A DNA stretch of 64,000 nucleotides from an uncultured Bacilli bacterium (GTDB lineage Bacteria > Bacillota_I > Bacilli_A > RF39 > UBA660), in NCBI GenBank assembly GCA_944331895.1, contig CALVIX010000002.1:33099-97098 (forward strand), read 5' to 3'. Of this stretch, positions 35,091 through 43,996 are shown piece by piece; position 1 is the first letter of the stretch, and the number at the start of each line of letters is the position of its first letter. The notes beneath the pieces were generated by a model that saw only the letters and a list, made by a program, of their open reading frames with translations, had not been told where the DNA came from and made no database searches. Position numbers and translations under genes: made by a program.

Positions 35091-36365
35091 ATGATGGATC
35101 AAAACGATAAATATTTGACAGTCAGTGCTATGACGCGTTATTTAAAACATAAATTCGATACAGACCAAAATTTAAGACATGTGTTTTTAAAAGGAGAAAT
35201 ATCTAATTTTAAAGCGCATACGACGGGACATTTGTATTTTTCAGTAAAAGATGAATCGAGTAAGATCAATGCCATTATGTTTGCGAGTAGTGCGCGCAAG
35301 TTAAATTTTGTTCCGATGGATGGAACGAAAGTGTTGCTCGTTGGAAGAATTAGTGTTTACGAGGCAACTGGCAATTATCAAATTTACGTCGAACAGATGA
35401 TGGAAGACGGGATTGGAAATTTATATGTCGCCTTTGAAAAGTTAAAAAAACAATTGGCAAGCGAGGGACTATTTGCAAAAGAGCATAAAAAACAGATTCC
35501 GAAAATTCCAGAGCGCGTTGGAATTGTAACTGCGGCAACTGGGGCAGCGATTAAAGATATTCTATCTACGATAAAAAGAAGGTATCCTATTTGTGAAACG
35601 ATTTTGTTTCCGAGTTTAGTCCAAGGAGACGCAGCAGCGGAGGATATCGTAAGAAATATTAAATTGGCGCAAAGTTATGATATCGATGTATTGATCATTG
35701 GTCGTGGTGGAGGATCTATCGAGGACTTATGGCCATTTAACGAAGAGATCGTAGCAAGAGCTATTTACGATTGCCCAATTCCTACGATTAGCGCCGTAGG
35801 ACACGAAATAGATTATACGATTGCCGATTTTGTCGCTGACTTAAGAGCACCGACGCCAACAGGAGCAGCGGAGATGGCGGTACCTAACATGGCGGAGTTG
35901 CAAAAGTTATTAGCACAATTACGCATTCGTTTGAATGAAGGAATTTACAAAAAAGTAAACTATCAAAAATTATATTTAGAAAGTGTTCAAAATTCATTTG
36001 TACTTAAAAATCCTATGATGATGTTCGATGGAAAAAAACAAGCTTTGGATTATTTATTAGAACGAGCAAACAGTAGCATTTTAAAGAAAGTAGAACAGAT
36101 GAGAACGCGTGTGGATCACATGATGCAAAACTATCTATTATTACATCCAGAAGCGCTATATAAAGAGGGAAAACTAAAATTAGGTACACTGATGGATAAA
36201 TTGGAACTTGTAAATCCAATGAACGTATTAAAGCGAGGATATACTTTAACTTACCTAGATGATCATACGGTAAAAAATGTGAAAGATCTATCAGTTGGAG
36301 ATCAAGTCAAAATTAAGTTTTACGATGGTACGATACTATCTACAGTAACAGGAAAGGAAGATTAA
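35091..36365 (+). CDS. xseA: Exodeoxyribonuclease VII large subunit
   Basis: Exonuclease VII degrades single-stranded DNA from both ends. The 424-residue XseA has an OB-fold head (about 8-105, with LKGEISNFKAHTTGHLYFS), the catalytic part with VGIVTAATGAA, IIGRGGGSIEDLWPFNEE and SAVGHEIDYT, then a long coiled coil and a small C-terminal segment (NVLKRGYTLTY). The start may be at 35091 or 35094 (ATGATG); GAGGA lies upstream. xseB starts one base after its stop. Control by the SOS box at 35040 is inferred. Confidence 0.95.
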   Translation: MMDQNDKYLTVSAMTRYLKHKFDTDQNLRHVFLKGEISNFKAHTTGHLYFSVKDESSKINAIMFASSARKLNFVPMDGTKVLLVGRISVYEATGNYQIYVEQMMEDGIGNLYVAFEKLKKQLASEGLFAKEHKKQIPKIPERVGIVTAATGAAIKDILSTIKRRYPICETILFPSLVQGDAAAEDIVRNIKLAQSYDIDVLIIGRGGGSIEDLWPFNEEIVARAIYDCPIPTISAVGHEIDYTIADFVADLRAPTPTGAAEMAVPNMAELQKLLAQLRIRLNEGIYKKVNYQKLYLESVQNSFVLKNPMMMFDGKKQALDYLLERANSSILKKVEQMRTRVDHMMQNYLLLHPEALYKEGKLKLGTLMDKLELVNPMNVLKRGYTLTYLDDHTVKNVKDLSVGDQVKIKFYDGTILSTVTGKED

Positions 36366-36366
36366 A

Positions 36367-36597
36367 ATGGAAAAGAAGGAACCAAAATTTGAAGAGAAGA
36401 TTGCTGAATTAGAAAAAATTATCGATGCTTTAGAAAATGGGAACATCGATTTAGATGAATCCATAGAAAAATATACAAAAGCGATGAAGTTAGTAAAAGA
36501 ATGTGACGAGAAGTTAAAATCGATCGAACAGCAAGTGAATCAAATTGTAAATGAAAATGGAAAATTAGAACCATTTGAATTAGAAGACGAAAAATAG
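36367..36597 (+). CDS. xseB: Exodeoxyribonuclease VII small subunit
   Basis: The 76-residue helical protein has the family pattern FEEKIAELEKIIDALENG, LDESIEKYTKAMKLVKEC and KLKSIEQQVNQI. Several copies bind the XseA coiled coil. The one-base gap to xseA implies coupled translation. The strong terminator at 36588 overlaps its stop codon. Confidence 0.95.
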   Translation: MEKKEPKFEEKIAELEKIIDALENGNIDLDESIEKYTKAMKLVKECDEKLKSIEQQVNQIVNENGKLEPFELEDEK

Positions 36598-36620
36598 TGA
36601 GATGCTATTTTTCGTTTTTT
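36588..36620 (+). terminator. Terminator of xseAB
   Basis: CGAAAAATAG-TGAGATG-CTATTTTTCG followed by six T. Confidence 0.92.
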
Positions 36621-36666
36621 CTTTACTAAAAATTAAGACGATGTTACAATAAAAATGGTGAAGCAT

Positions 36667-37098
36667 ATGAAATTAAAATCGGGAAGAAAAGTGGCGTTCA
36701 AAAGAGAACGTTATATATTACTAGGGTTACTCGCTTGTATGTTTTTATGTACTGTCGGATACGCGATATTATCTCAACAAGTAAATATTAGTGGCGTTTC
36801 AAATATTTCTACGAATTTTGATATTTATATCGAATCGATTACAGAGAGTAATTTGTATGATGCGGCGACCGTTGGAGAGCCTTCGATCATCAACAAGACT
36901 TCCGGAAAGATCGAAGTTGATTTAAATAAAAAGGGCGCAAAGGCAATTTACAATGTAACTGTAAAGAATGCTGGGAATGTCGATGCGCTTATTACATCAA
37001 TAGAAGGAATTGCGGAAGCGAATGCGCAAGAGCCGATCGATATTATGTTCAGGCAAACATCGTCGCACATTACAAGAAAACTGATTCTGAAAGTTTAG
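36667..37098 (+). pseudogene. TasA-like secreted protein, 3'-truncated
   Basis: The frame opens with a basic start, a signal helix (about 13-33, LLGLLACMFLCTVGYAIL) and the TasA-family pattern QQVNISGVSNISTNFDIYI, close to the head of the gene at 28856. The beta-rich body stays convincing to about 37035 (NVTVKNAGNVDALITSIEG) and then turns into unrelated sequence with a stop at 37096. The second ATG (36667) is preferred because GGTGA precedes it; an extended -10 TGTTACAAT lies just upstream. It appears fused out of frame to a DUF5305 remnant. Confidence 0.7.
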
Positions 37099-37799
37099 AG
37101 TCTCCTATATGGGATAAAAAATATTCATTAGTAGCGGAAGAGACAAAGGTTGTTAAGAATACTTCTAATTTTAATGTTATCGTTCCTGTTACTATCGATT
37201 ATAATGCGTTTGCAAGTGAAGTTGATGCATTTATACGCCAGTTAGGGCTTTCTGTGGATGCAGAGTTACAAGTAAACTTAATTGTAGAAACAGAAGGTAC
37301 GAGCGTAAGTGGAGATCATGTATCACACTCTGATAAAGTTGGTCTTGTAGTACCATTAAATCAAGATGTATTACAAATTGCACGCGATAAAAATGTAGTA
37401 GCTGATAGTACAAAACAAATCGATACAGAAGTGGTAAATAAAATGGATACAACTTCTTTGATTATTGGAATTGCTCTTTTTGTAGTAGCGATTATATTTG
37501 TAGTTGTGCTAGCATCTGAATTATTCAAACGTACGCATAAGTCAAGATACTTTACTGAAGTTCGTAAGATACTGAATGATTATGGCGAAATCATCGTCGA
37601 AGTGATTCATCCATTAGATCTTGAACATAAAGAGAAAATCATGGTGAAAAACTTTAACGAGATGATCGATCTAGAACAAGAATTACGTGTTCCAATTTTA
37701 TGTTATCAGGACGAAGTATTAGGACAGACGACGTTTGCTATTATGAATGAAACACGTTGTTATGTATATCTTATTAAACAAAGTGAAATAGATCACTAA
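37035..37799 (+). pseudogene. DUF5305-like membrane protein, 5'-truncated
   Basis: In the frame ending at 37799 the translation is gene-like from about 37040: YYVQANIVAHYKK, SPIWDKKYSLV, VPVTIDYNAFASEVDAF, then a membrane helix (LIIGIALFVVAIIFVVVL) and a cytoplasmic end with ILNDYGEIIVEV and NFNEMIDLEQELRVPI. This is the middle and end of DUF5305 proteins, which often sit beside SipW/TasA genes. The N-terminal membrane helix and about 100 residues are missing, and no ATG, GTG or TTG precedes 37254 in this frame. Confidence 0.7.
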
Positions 37800-37820
37800 A
37801 AGCGCAAATAAGCGCTTTTT
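37798..37820 (+). terminator. Intrinsic terminator
   Basis: AAAAGCGC and GCGCTTTT pair over a short loop, followed by T. Confidence 0.85.
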
Positions 37821-37923
37821 ATTTTTTTAAAAATTGGCAATTTGACAGATTTTATATCTCATAATCTCTTCTTGGTTTACCATAATAATAATGTAGTCTG
37901 TAATACATAAAGGAGATGTAATT

Positions 37924-38925
37924 GTGAATTTTAAAAAATTAAAAAAATTTTCAGTTGCCTTTCTTCTTATATTATTTAGTATACCATTTCCTATACTAGC
38001 TTATTCAGATTATGTGATTCCTGGTGGTGAGACGATCGGAATTGAATTAAATACAAAAGGTGTTATGATTGTCGGAGTCTATAAAGTAGGTGAAATATAT
38101 CCGGCAAGTGATGCAGGATTAAAAGTGGGAGATACGATTACTAAAGTAGATGGTACCACTGTACAAAATATCGATGATATGGTTAAAAAAATGAATACGT
38201 CAAATGGAAGTGTAACAATCACTTATATGCGAAGTGATCAATTAAAAGATACGACATTAAAATTATATAGAGATGAACAAAATGTATATAAGACAGGATT
38301 ATATGTAAAAGATAGTGTCATCGGTATAGGAACGCTTAGTTTCATCGACCCGAATACAAAAAAATATGGTGCATTAGGGCATGAAATTACGGAGAAAAAT
38401 ACTGGTCAAATATTAGAAATTAAAGATGGACATATTTTTGAATCCGAAGTAACTGGCATTGAGAGAAGCGAGATTGGAACGCCAGGTGAAAAAAATGCGA
38501 AATTATATTCTGATCAAGTAACTGGTACGGTTTCTGAAAATACTAGTCAAGGGATATTTGGTACTTATACGAGTGATATACAATCAAGAAAACAATATAA
38601 AGTCGCTCAACCTTCTGAAGTAAAATTAGGTACCGCAAAAATGATGACAGTTTTGAATGGAACAAATGTAGAAGAATACGAAGTTAATATTGTAAAGATT
38701 AACGAGGATTTCTCTCAAAAGACGAAAAACATCATGTTTGAAATTACAGATCAGAAATTATTAGATCAAACAGGTGGAGTGATCTCTGGAATGAGTGGAA
38801 GTCCGATCGTTCAAGATGATAAAATTGTCGCCGTCGTAACACATGTTGTCGTCGATAATCCGAAAAGAGGATATGGTATTTTTATTACAAATATGTTAGA
38901 AGAGGCTGATCAAGCGAAAGAGTAG
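37924..38925 (+). CDS. spoIVB: SpoIVB-family serine peptidase
   Basis: In spore formers SpoIVB crosses from the forespore and triggers sigma-K activation. The 333-residue protein has an N-terminal signal helix (about 8-26), a PDZ domain (about 45-115, with AGLKVGDTITKVDG) and the S55 peptidase domain with His153 (GALGHEI) and Ser293 (GMSGSPIVQ), ending THVVVDNPKRGYGIF as in the family. The start is GTG at 37924 after AAAGGAGA. spo0A, its usual neighbour, does not follow; an acetyltransferase does. Whether the organism sporulates is open. Confidence 0.9.
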   Translation: MNFKKLKKFSVAFLLILFSIPFPILAYSDYVIPGGETIGIELNTKGVMIVGVYKVGEIYPASDAGLKVGDTITKVDGTTVQNIDDMVKKMNTSNGSVTITYMRSDQLKDTTLKLYRDEQNVYKTGLYVKDSVIGIGTLSFIDPNTKKYGALGHEITEKNTGQILEIKDGHIFESEVTGIERSEIGTPGEKNAKLYSDQVTGTVSENTSQGIFGTYTSDIQSRKQYKVAQPSEVKLGTAKMMTVLNGTNVEEYEVNIVKINEDFSQKTKNIMFEITDQKLLDQTGGVISGMSGSPIVQDDKIVAVVTHVVVDNPKRGYGIFITNMLEEADQAKE

Positions 38926-38947
38926 AAATACTCTTTTGTTGTTTTTT
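38917..38947 (+). terminator. Terminator of spoIVB
   Basis: AAAGAGTA-GAAA-TACTCTTT followed by TGTTGTTTTTT; the stem includes the stop codon. Confidence 0.85.
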
Positions 38948-38988
38948 CTAACCTTTTTTGTTATACTGAACCTAGAGTAGGTGAGAAG

Positions 38989-40119
38989 ATGAAGTATCAA
39001 ATAGTTCGTGGTAATTCCAACGAAAAAGATTGGGTGATCTCATTTGGAGACTTTTGTTTTAATTTTTATGGATTACATGCCGGATTTTCCTATATCATGC
39101 CCAAATTATATGGTTCTAATGTAGATACGATGAAATATCATTTTATTTTAAAAGACGATGATTGCTATGTTGGATTGGCAGGTGTGTTTCCACATCGATA
39201 TCAAGTATTTGACGATAAGCTAAATTATGCAGGAATTGGTACTGTTTGTGTACATCCTAAATATCGAAACCAAGGATGTATGACGTATTTATTGAATAAA
39301 GTTAATAAAGAGTTAGTAAAAGAACAATATGATTTTGCATTTTTAGGTGGATCAGAAACGAGATATGCTCATTTTGGATTTTATCCTTGTGTAGAAGCAA
39401 ATATATACGAATGGACACAGCATGCTCAAGACAGATCATACGAATTTAAATTACTACAGGATAAAGATATCGCTGATATCGAACAATGTTATCAGTTATA
39501 TACCAAAAGAAAAATACGATGCAATCGTACTCTGGAAACTTTTTATAATATCGCAACGACATGGAAAAATAAAATATATTCGTGTTATATGAATCACAAT
39601 TGGATCGGATATTTCATTTATTCAAAAAAGCACCAAGCAATTACAGAGATCGAATTATCCGATATTTCGCTTTTAAACGTAGTTATAAGCAATTTTTTAA
39701 CCTGGTTGGATCAAGATACTATCAATATTGAATTGCCTCTATATGACGAAAAAAACGGGATATTAGCGAAAAATGCAAAATATGTATCAAAACGAACGGT
39801 AGAACTATTTCAAATTCTATCTTACGAACGTGTGTTGAGTGTACTTTTACAAGGGCAGATCAAACTTAGAAAGTTGATCGATGGACAACTGACGGTTCAA
39901 GTAGAAGATTCATCGCCATTTACTTGTATTGTCGCTGATGATCAGGTAAAAATATTAAAAAACACAAACATACCGATAGATATACATTTAACGAAAAAAG
40001 AAGCGCATCTTTTATTTTTAGGTGATTATCCTTATGATAAGTTACCTTTAAAAATAAGAGAAATATGCAGAGATTGGTTCCCTTTACCACTTTTTATTTC
40101 AAGTAGCGATCAAGTTTAA
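38989..40119 (+). CDS. Eis-like GNAT N-acetyltransferase
   Basis: The 376-residue protein starts with a GNAT domain whose acetyl-CoA loop reads VCVHPKYRNQGCMTYLL (about 84-100), followed by FLGGSETRYAHFGFYPC. A second GNAT-like half and a C-terminal SCP2-like region make up the three-part layout of Eis-type acetyltransferases, which in other bacteria modify amine substrates; the substrate here is unknown. An extended -10 TGTTATACT and AGGTGAGAAG precede the ATG. It is monocistronic between two terminators. Confidence 0.8.
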   Translation: MKYQIVRGNSNEKDWVISFGDFCFNFYGLHAGFSYIMPKLYGSNVDTMKYHFILKDDDCYVGLAGVFPHRYQVFDDKLNYAGIGTVCVHPKYRNQGCMTYLLNKVNKELVKEQYDFAFLGGSETRYAHFGFYPCVEANIYEWTQHAQDRSYEFKLLQDKDIADIEQCYQLYTKRKIRCNRTLETFYNIATTWKNKIYSCYMNHNWIGYFIYSKKHQAITEIELSDISLLNVVISNFLTWLDQDTINIELPLYDEKNGILAKNAKYVSKRTVELFQILSYERVLSVLLQGQIKLRKLIDGQLTVQVEDSSPFTCIVADDQVKILKNTNIPIDIHLTKKEAHLLFLGDYPYDKLPLKIREICRDWFPLPLFISSSDQV

Positions 40120-40123
40120 AACA

Positions 40124-40150
40124 AACAAAAAAGTTATGAAATCATAACTT
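40124..40150 (-). terminator. Terminator of the 38-residue membrane protein gene
   Basis: AAGTTATGA and TCATAACTT pair over two bases; on the minus strand six T follow. It can also stop the plus-strand acetyltransferase transcript. Confidence 0.8.
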
Positions 40151-40265
40151 AAATATAAATGACTGACGCAATAAATGATCCAATCATCGCTATTAAAAGA
40201 AGAATCGCAACGATTTGTTGTCCATTGATTTTTCTTTTTTTATGTATTTTCTTTTTCTTTTCCAT
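40149..40265 (-). CDS. 38-residue membrane protein, DUF4044-like
   Basis: This short gene encodes a Lys/Arg-rich start (MEKKKKIHKKRK) and one hydrophobic helix (about 17-36, IVAILLLIAMIGSFIASVIY). The pattern is like the DUF4044 family of tiny Bacillota membrane proteins of unknown role. GAGGTG lies eight bases before the ATG and a terminator overlaps the stop. It is divergent from spoIIM. Confidence 0.68.
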   Translation of the reverse strand: MEKKKKIHKKRKINGQQIVAILLLIAMIGSFIASVIYI

Positions 40266-40352
40266 GTTAACACCTCGATATCATTATAATATATTTTTTT
40301 AAAAATTGGAATATTGATATTAGGAAAAACATATCTTTTATTGAGGTGAATT

Positions 40353-40973
40353 ATGAAACTAAAAACGGACAAACTAAGAAACAGAGTAGGGAGAAATCAG
40401 AAGATATTATATTTTTTACTTGGCTTATTTATCATTGGAATTGGATTTGGAGCATTACTTACAGTTATGATGAAAGCAGAGGATCAAACACTTGTTGCAG
40501 ATTACCTCAATCAATTTTTTACACAATTAAAGGGGAACGATCTTAATTATGGATCTGCGTTCATCCAAAGTATTCTTTCGAATGTATTATTTATTTTAGG
40601 AATTTGGCTTCTCGGCATATCGGTAATTGGTATACCTATTATGATTTTCATGTATTTTAGCAAAGCGTTTATTTTAGGATTTACGATCGCTAGTATGATA
40701 CAAAATTTTTCTTGGAAAGGAATTGTACTAGCACTTTTCTATACTTTTCCGCATCAAATATTAGGAATGATCGTATATACAATTCTAATGATTTATGCTA
40801 TGACACTCTCGATGACTTTGATTAAAGCATTCATGCAAAAGAAGACTATAGACTTTAAAAAAGTAATCAATAAATATTTATTCATCTTAGGAATATGTTT
40901 CATAGGTGCGCTTTTCATGTCGTTATCCGAAGTATTTTTAATGCCGTTTCTAATGAAATTCGTCGTATCATAA
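40353..40973 (+). CDS. spoIIM: Stage II sporulation protein M-like
   Basis: SpoIIM works with SpoIID and SpoIIP in septal peptidoglycan thinning during engulfment. The 206-residue protein has about five membrane segments with family features: an N-terminal YFLLGLFIIGIGFGALL, central FIQSILSNVLFILGIWLLGISVIGIPIM, and GIVLALFYTFPHQILGM. GAGGTG precedes the ATG. SpoIID and SpoIIP are not in the window. DUF95-type homologues also exist in non-sporulating bacteria, so the sporulation role is inferred. Confidence 0.85.
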   Translation: MKLKTDKLRNRVGRNQKILYFLLGLFIIGIGFGALLTVMMKAEDQTLVADYLNQFFTQLKGNDLNYGSAFIQSILSNVLFILGIWLLGISVIGIPIMIFMYFSKAFILGFTIASMIQNFSWKGIVLALFYTFPHQILGMIVYTILMIYAMTLSMTLIKAFMQKKTIDFKKVINKYLFILGICFIGALFMSLSEVFLMPFLMKFVVS

Positions 40974-41063
40974 TGTAGAATATTATCGATCGCTCTATCA
41001 CATAAAACCGTATATTTTTCAAGGGAAAACGCCATTTTATAAACAGAAGTACTTAGTGTAAAT

Positions 41064-41092
41064 TTGACAGAGTGGACATGTTATGATAAAAT
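41064..41092 (+). promoter_or_regulatory. Strong promoter of the secreted hydrolase gene
   Basis: TTGACA (41064-41069), a 17-base spacer and TAAAAT (41087-41092) with TG one base upstream. Confidence 0.85.
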
Positions 41093-41128
41093 TAGACATG
41101 TTTTCCGGAAAAACAATGAGGTGAAAAA

Positions 41129-41875
41129 GTGAAAACAAAACGGTTAGTTATTAGTATTTTAGGTATGTTAGCCTTAACTGCAGGAGTAAGTGCAATTGGG
41201 GGATATACAGCTTTGACAACTTTGACATCAAATAAGAAAGATACAGTTGAATTAGTTGCTGCACAAAAAGCCAAAAATACGAAAGAATTATCAGTGAAAA
41301 ATGACTCAGAAGAGGAAAAGAATAAAACAGAAGATACAAGTGTAAAAGAAGAAGAGGAACCAGCCTCGGAAACTGAACAGGTAGAAGAAACAACAAATGA
41401 AACGGATGCTAGTACAGTTGTTGCTACGACTGAACAAGTAGAACAATTAGCGCCAGCTATCGTCTACGATGGTATGACGATGGATCAGTTGGTCGCTAAA
41501 TTGAATCGTTCTTTAAATTCTACTTTAGCAGGACAAGGATACGCTTTTGCAGCTTACTCATTAGAGTTAGGTGTAGACCCGTATGTTGCAGTTGCGATTG
41601 CACTTCACGAAACAGGATGTAAGTGGAACTGTAGCACACTTGTAAAACAATGTAATAACGTTGGTGGTATGAAAGGGGGACCTTCTTGTGGAGGTGGAGC
41701 TTATAAAGCATTCCCAACGTTAGATGCAGGAATTAGAGGATATATTGAAAACTTATCTAGAAACTATTATGCGGTAGGGTTAACAACCCCAGAATTGATG
41801 AATTCTAAATATGCATCTAGTCCTACGTGGGCAAGCAAAGTGAACGCATACGTTTCTCAGATACGTGCTGCATAA
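41129..41875 (+). CDS. Secreted glucosaminidase/lysozyme-like protein
   Basis: The 248-residue protein has a signal peptide or anchor (about 5-30), an acidic Glu/Thr/Lys-rich linker (about 40-105) and a lysozyme-like domain (about 115-248) with SLELGVDPYVAVAIALHETGC, QCNNVGGMKG, FPTLDAGIRGYIENLS and SPTWASKVNAYVSQI. This is the layout of glucosaminidase-type wall hydrolases; the Glu in ALHETG is the likely catalytic residue. Four Cys lie near the active site. The start is GTG behind GAGGTG. A strong promoter and terminator flank it as a single unit. Confidence 0.85.
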   Translation: MKTKRLVISILGMLALTAGVSAIGGYTALTTLTSNKKDTVELVAAQKAKNTKELSVKNDSEEEKNKTEDTSVKEEEEPASETEQVEETTNETDASTVVATTEQVEQLAPAIVYDGMTMDQLVAKLNRSLNSTLAGQGYAFAAYSLELGVDPYVAVAIALHETGCKWNCSTLVKQCNNVGGMKGGPSCGGGAYKAFPTLDAGIRGYIENLSRNYYAVGLTTPELMNSKYASSPTWASKVNAYVSQIRAA

Positions 41876-41876
41876 G

Positions 41877-41900
41877 AAGCAACTTCGGTTGCTTTTTATT
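41877..41900 (+). terminator. Intrinsic terminator with a TTCG tetraloop
   Basis: AAGCAAC-TTCG-GTTGCTT followed by TTTATT. Confidence 0.9.
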
Positions 41901-41955
41901 ATGGAAATTGTAAAAAATAAGAAGATATAGTATAATAAAGAAAGTTGGTGATAAA

Positions 41956-43062
41956 GTGAAAAAAGTAGTAATCGGAATGAGCGGTGGAGTTGATAGTAGC
42001 GTTGCCGCAATCGAATTAAAAAAGCAAGGATACGAAGTCATCGGACTATTCATGAGAAATTGGGATAGTGCTTTAAACAATGATATTTTAGGAAACCCAG
42101 ATCTTAATCAAGGGGACATCTGTCCACAAGAGCAAGACTATAACGATGCCTTGAAAGTATGTGAAAAGATCGGTATCCCACTACATCGTGTCGATTTCGT
42201 AAAAGAATATTGGGATTATGTATTTACCTATTTCTTGGAGGAACTCAAAAAAGGAAGAACACCAAACCCAGATATCATGTGTAATAAATATATTAAATTC
42301 GATATGTTTGCTAAAGAAGCAAAAAAATTAGGAGCAGATTATATTGCAACAGGGCATTATGCACGCATGAAAGATGGAAAGCTATTGCGTGGGGTCGATA
42401 ACAATAAAGATCAAACATACTTTTTATCCCAAGTTTCAAAAGAACAATTAAAAAATGTACTATTTCCAATCGGTGAGATGGAAAAACCGATGGTTCGTAA
42501 GATTGCAGAAGAATATGGATTGGCAACTGCCAAAAAGAAAGATTCTACAGGAATTTGCTTTATCGGAGAGAGAAATTTTACTCATTTTTTAGAAAACTAT
42601 TTACCGAATCAACCGGGAGATGTCATCGATATTGAATCTGGAAAAAAAGTTGGTAAGCACATTGGTTTAATGTATTACACAATCGGACAACGACGCGGTT
42701 TAAATATTGGTGGAAGCAAGGAGAGAATGTTCGTCGTTGGAAAAGATTTGAAAAAAAATGTACTCTATATTTCTTATGGTAAGACAGAATATCTGATCAG
42801 TGATGCTTGCCTTATCGAAAACGTTAATTTCAACTGTGATGAACGTCCAACAGAATGTACAGCGAAGTTTCGTTATCGTCAACCAGATAACAATGTAACG
42901 TTAGAATATTTGAAAGATGGCAACATACTGGTAAAATACCCGCAAGGAGTATCTGCTGTAACTCCAGGGCAGGCTTGTGTTCTTTATTTAGGTGAACAAT
43001 GCCTAGGTGGCGGTATCATTAAAGAAGTATACAAGAAGGAAAAGAAGTTGTGGTATCTATAA
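41956..43062 (+). CDS. mnmA: tRNA-specific 2-thiouridylase
   Basis: MnmA inserts sulfur at position 2 of the wobble uridine in Lys, Glu and Gln tRNAs. The 368-residue protein has the PP-loop GMSGGVDSS (about 7-15), the [12 protein letters not shown] segment with the first catalytic Cys, and [11 protein letters not shown] with the second Cys, then a C-terminal beta domain. The start is GTG behind GGTGAT. No cysteine desulfurase gene is adjacent. A TATAAT at 41931 gives a very short leader. Confidence 0.95.
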   Translation: MKKVVIGMSGGVDSSVAAIELKKQGYEVIGLFMRNWDSALNNDILGNPDLNQGDICPQEQDYNDALKVCEKIGIPLHRVDFVKEYWDYVFTYFLEELKKGRTPNPDIMCNKYIKFDMFAKEAKKLGADYIATGHYARMKDGKLLRGVDNNKDQTYFLSQVSKEQLKNVLFPIGEMEKPMVRKIAEEYGLATAKKKDSTGICFIGERNFTHFLENYLPNQPGDVIDIESGKKVGKHIGLMYYTIGQRRGLNIGGSKERMFVVGKDLKKNVLYISYGKTEYLISDACLIENVNFNCDERPTECTAKFRYRQPDNNVTLEYLKDGNILVKYPQGVSAVTPGQACVLYLGEQCLGGGIIKEVYKKEKKLWYL

Positions 43063-43085
43063 TATAACCTTATATTATACTTTTA
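43059..43085 (+). terminator. Weak AT-only hairpin after mnmA
   Basis: ATAATATAA-CC-TTATATTAT followed by a T-rich stretch. The pairing is perfect but contains no G-C pair. Confidence 0.4.
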
Positions 43086-43093
43086 CTTTACAC

Positions 43094-43121
43094 TTGACAT
43101 TTGACATGGACATGGTAAAAT
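43094..43121 (+). promoter_or_regulatory. Promoter of the HTH gene at 43142
   Basis: TTGACA (43094-43099), a 16-base spacer and TAAAAT (43116-43121), with TG one base upstream. Confidence 0.8.
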
Positions 43122-43141
43122 GATAATAGGAGGTTTTAAAG

Positions 43142-43924
43142 ATGGATCGCTTAAACGAAATATTACATGAATTAGGAATTTCAAAAGTAAAATTAGCAAA
43201 GTATTTAGGAGTGTCTAGACAAATGATCTATAATTATTTGGAACTAGACGATATCAATAAATGGCCAAAAGATAAAAAGGTATTATTGTTAAATTTGCTA
43301 GGAGTAAAGTCAGCAGATGAAATTGATCATTTAAAAGTTGATACTGATTATATTATGAACGTTGAGACGAGAATCAATAGTTTATTTGAAAATCACGAAG
43401 AAAATGAAGATGGAGTCAATACGAGTGTATATCGTGGTTTAGGAAAAAAACAAAAGGAATTAATGCATAATGTCATTGAATTAATTCACGAAAAATTAGA
43501 AGATGACAAAGATGAACAATCGTACATGGCAATTAAATATGTATACCATCTATTACAATCAATGGATACAGCGCCTGAATTAAAATATATGCTGGGATAT
43601 ATATCAAAGGCAACTGGTTTTGTAAAACCTCTTGAATTTGCTTTTGATGAAGAACAACAATTCATTTTTGAAAGTATTATGTTCTCTGCGATGACTTTAT
43701 ACAATAATGGTGGTGCATCTCGCTCTAAGATTGCTGAATCTCACCGTAGATTTGTAAATCAAATTGAGCACAAGATCGAAGAAAAAATGAGTCGTACATT
43801 AGAATTAAATACGATTAAAGTACAAGCTTTAAAAGAATTAGGATATAATGAAATCAACGAAAAGAATGCTGCAGAAGTATTCGAACGGATTGCAGAGATA
43901 CAATCTAGAAAGGTAGGGAATTAA
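43142..43924 (+). CDS. HTH DNA-binding protein with a long unknown C-terminal domain
   Basis: Residues 1-50 are a helix-turn-helix of the Xre type (LNEILHELGISKVKLAKYLGVSRQMIYNYL). Residues 75-260 are helical and charged with no family I recognise; a conserved-looking string is FDEEQQFIFESIMFSAMTLYNN. It may be a local transcription regulator or a DNA-binding developmental factor. AGGAGG lies before the ATG, and it has its own promoter and terminator. It opens the accessory stretch and precedes the orphan at 43997. Confidence 0.75.
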   Translation: MDRLNEILHELGISKVKLAKYLGVSRQMIYNYLELDDINKWPKDKKVLLLNLLGVKSADEIDHLKVDTDYIMNVETRINSLFENHEENEDGVNTSVYRGLGKKQKELMHNVIELIHEKLEDDKDEQSYMAIKYVYHLLQSMDTAPELKYMLGYISKATGFVKPLEFAFDEEQQFIFESIMFSAMTLYNNGGASRSKIAESHRRFVNQIEHKIEEKMSRTLELNTIKVQALKELGYNEINEKNAAEVFERIAEIQSRKVGN

Positions 43925-43936
43925 CCTATCTTTTTT
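43911..43936 (+). terminator. Intrinsic terminator
   Basis: GGTAGG and CCTATC pair (one G-T) over seven bases, followed by six T; the stop codon lies in the loop. Confidence 0.8.
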
Positions 43937-43943
43937 ATTTGAT

Positions 43944-43972
43944 TTGACAATGCCCATTCCCTGTGTTAAGAT
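43944..43972 (+). promoter_or_regulatory. Promoter of the orphan gene at 43997
   Basis: TTGACA (43944-43949), a 17-base spacer and TAAGAT (43967-43972), with TG one base upstream. Confidence 0.75.
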
Positions 43973-43996
43973 AACGTGTCAAAAGGGGAGAGTAAC

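Noticed and set aside
37254..37799. Separate complete gene starting at GTG 37254
   Set aside because: The frame is clearly protein-like for about 210 bases before this GTG, and no ribosome site precedes it; it is the truncated end of a DUF5305 gene.
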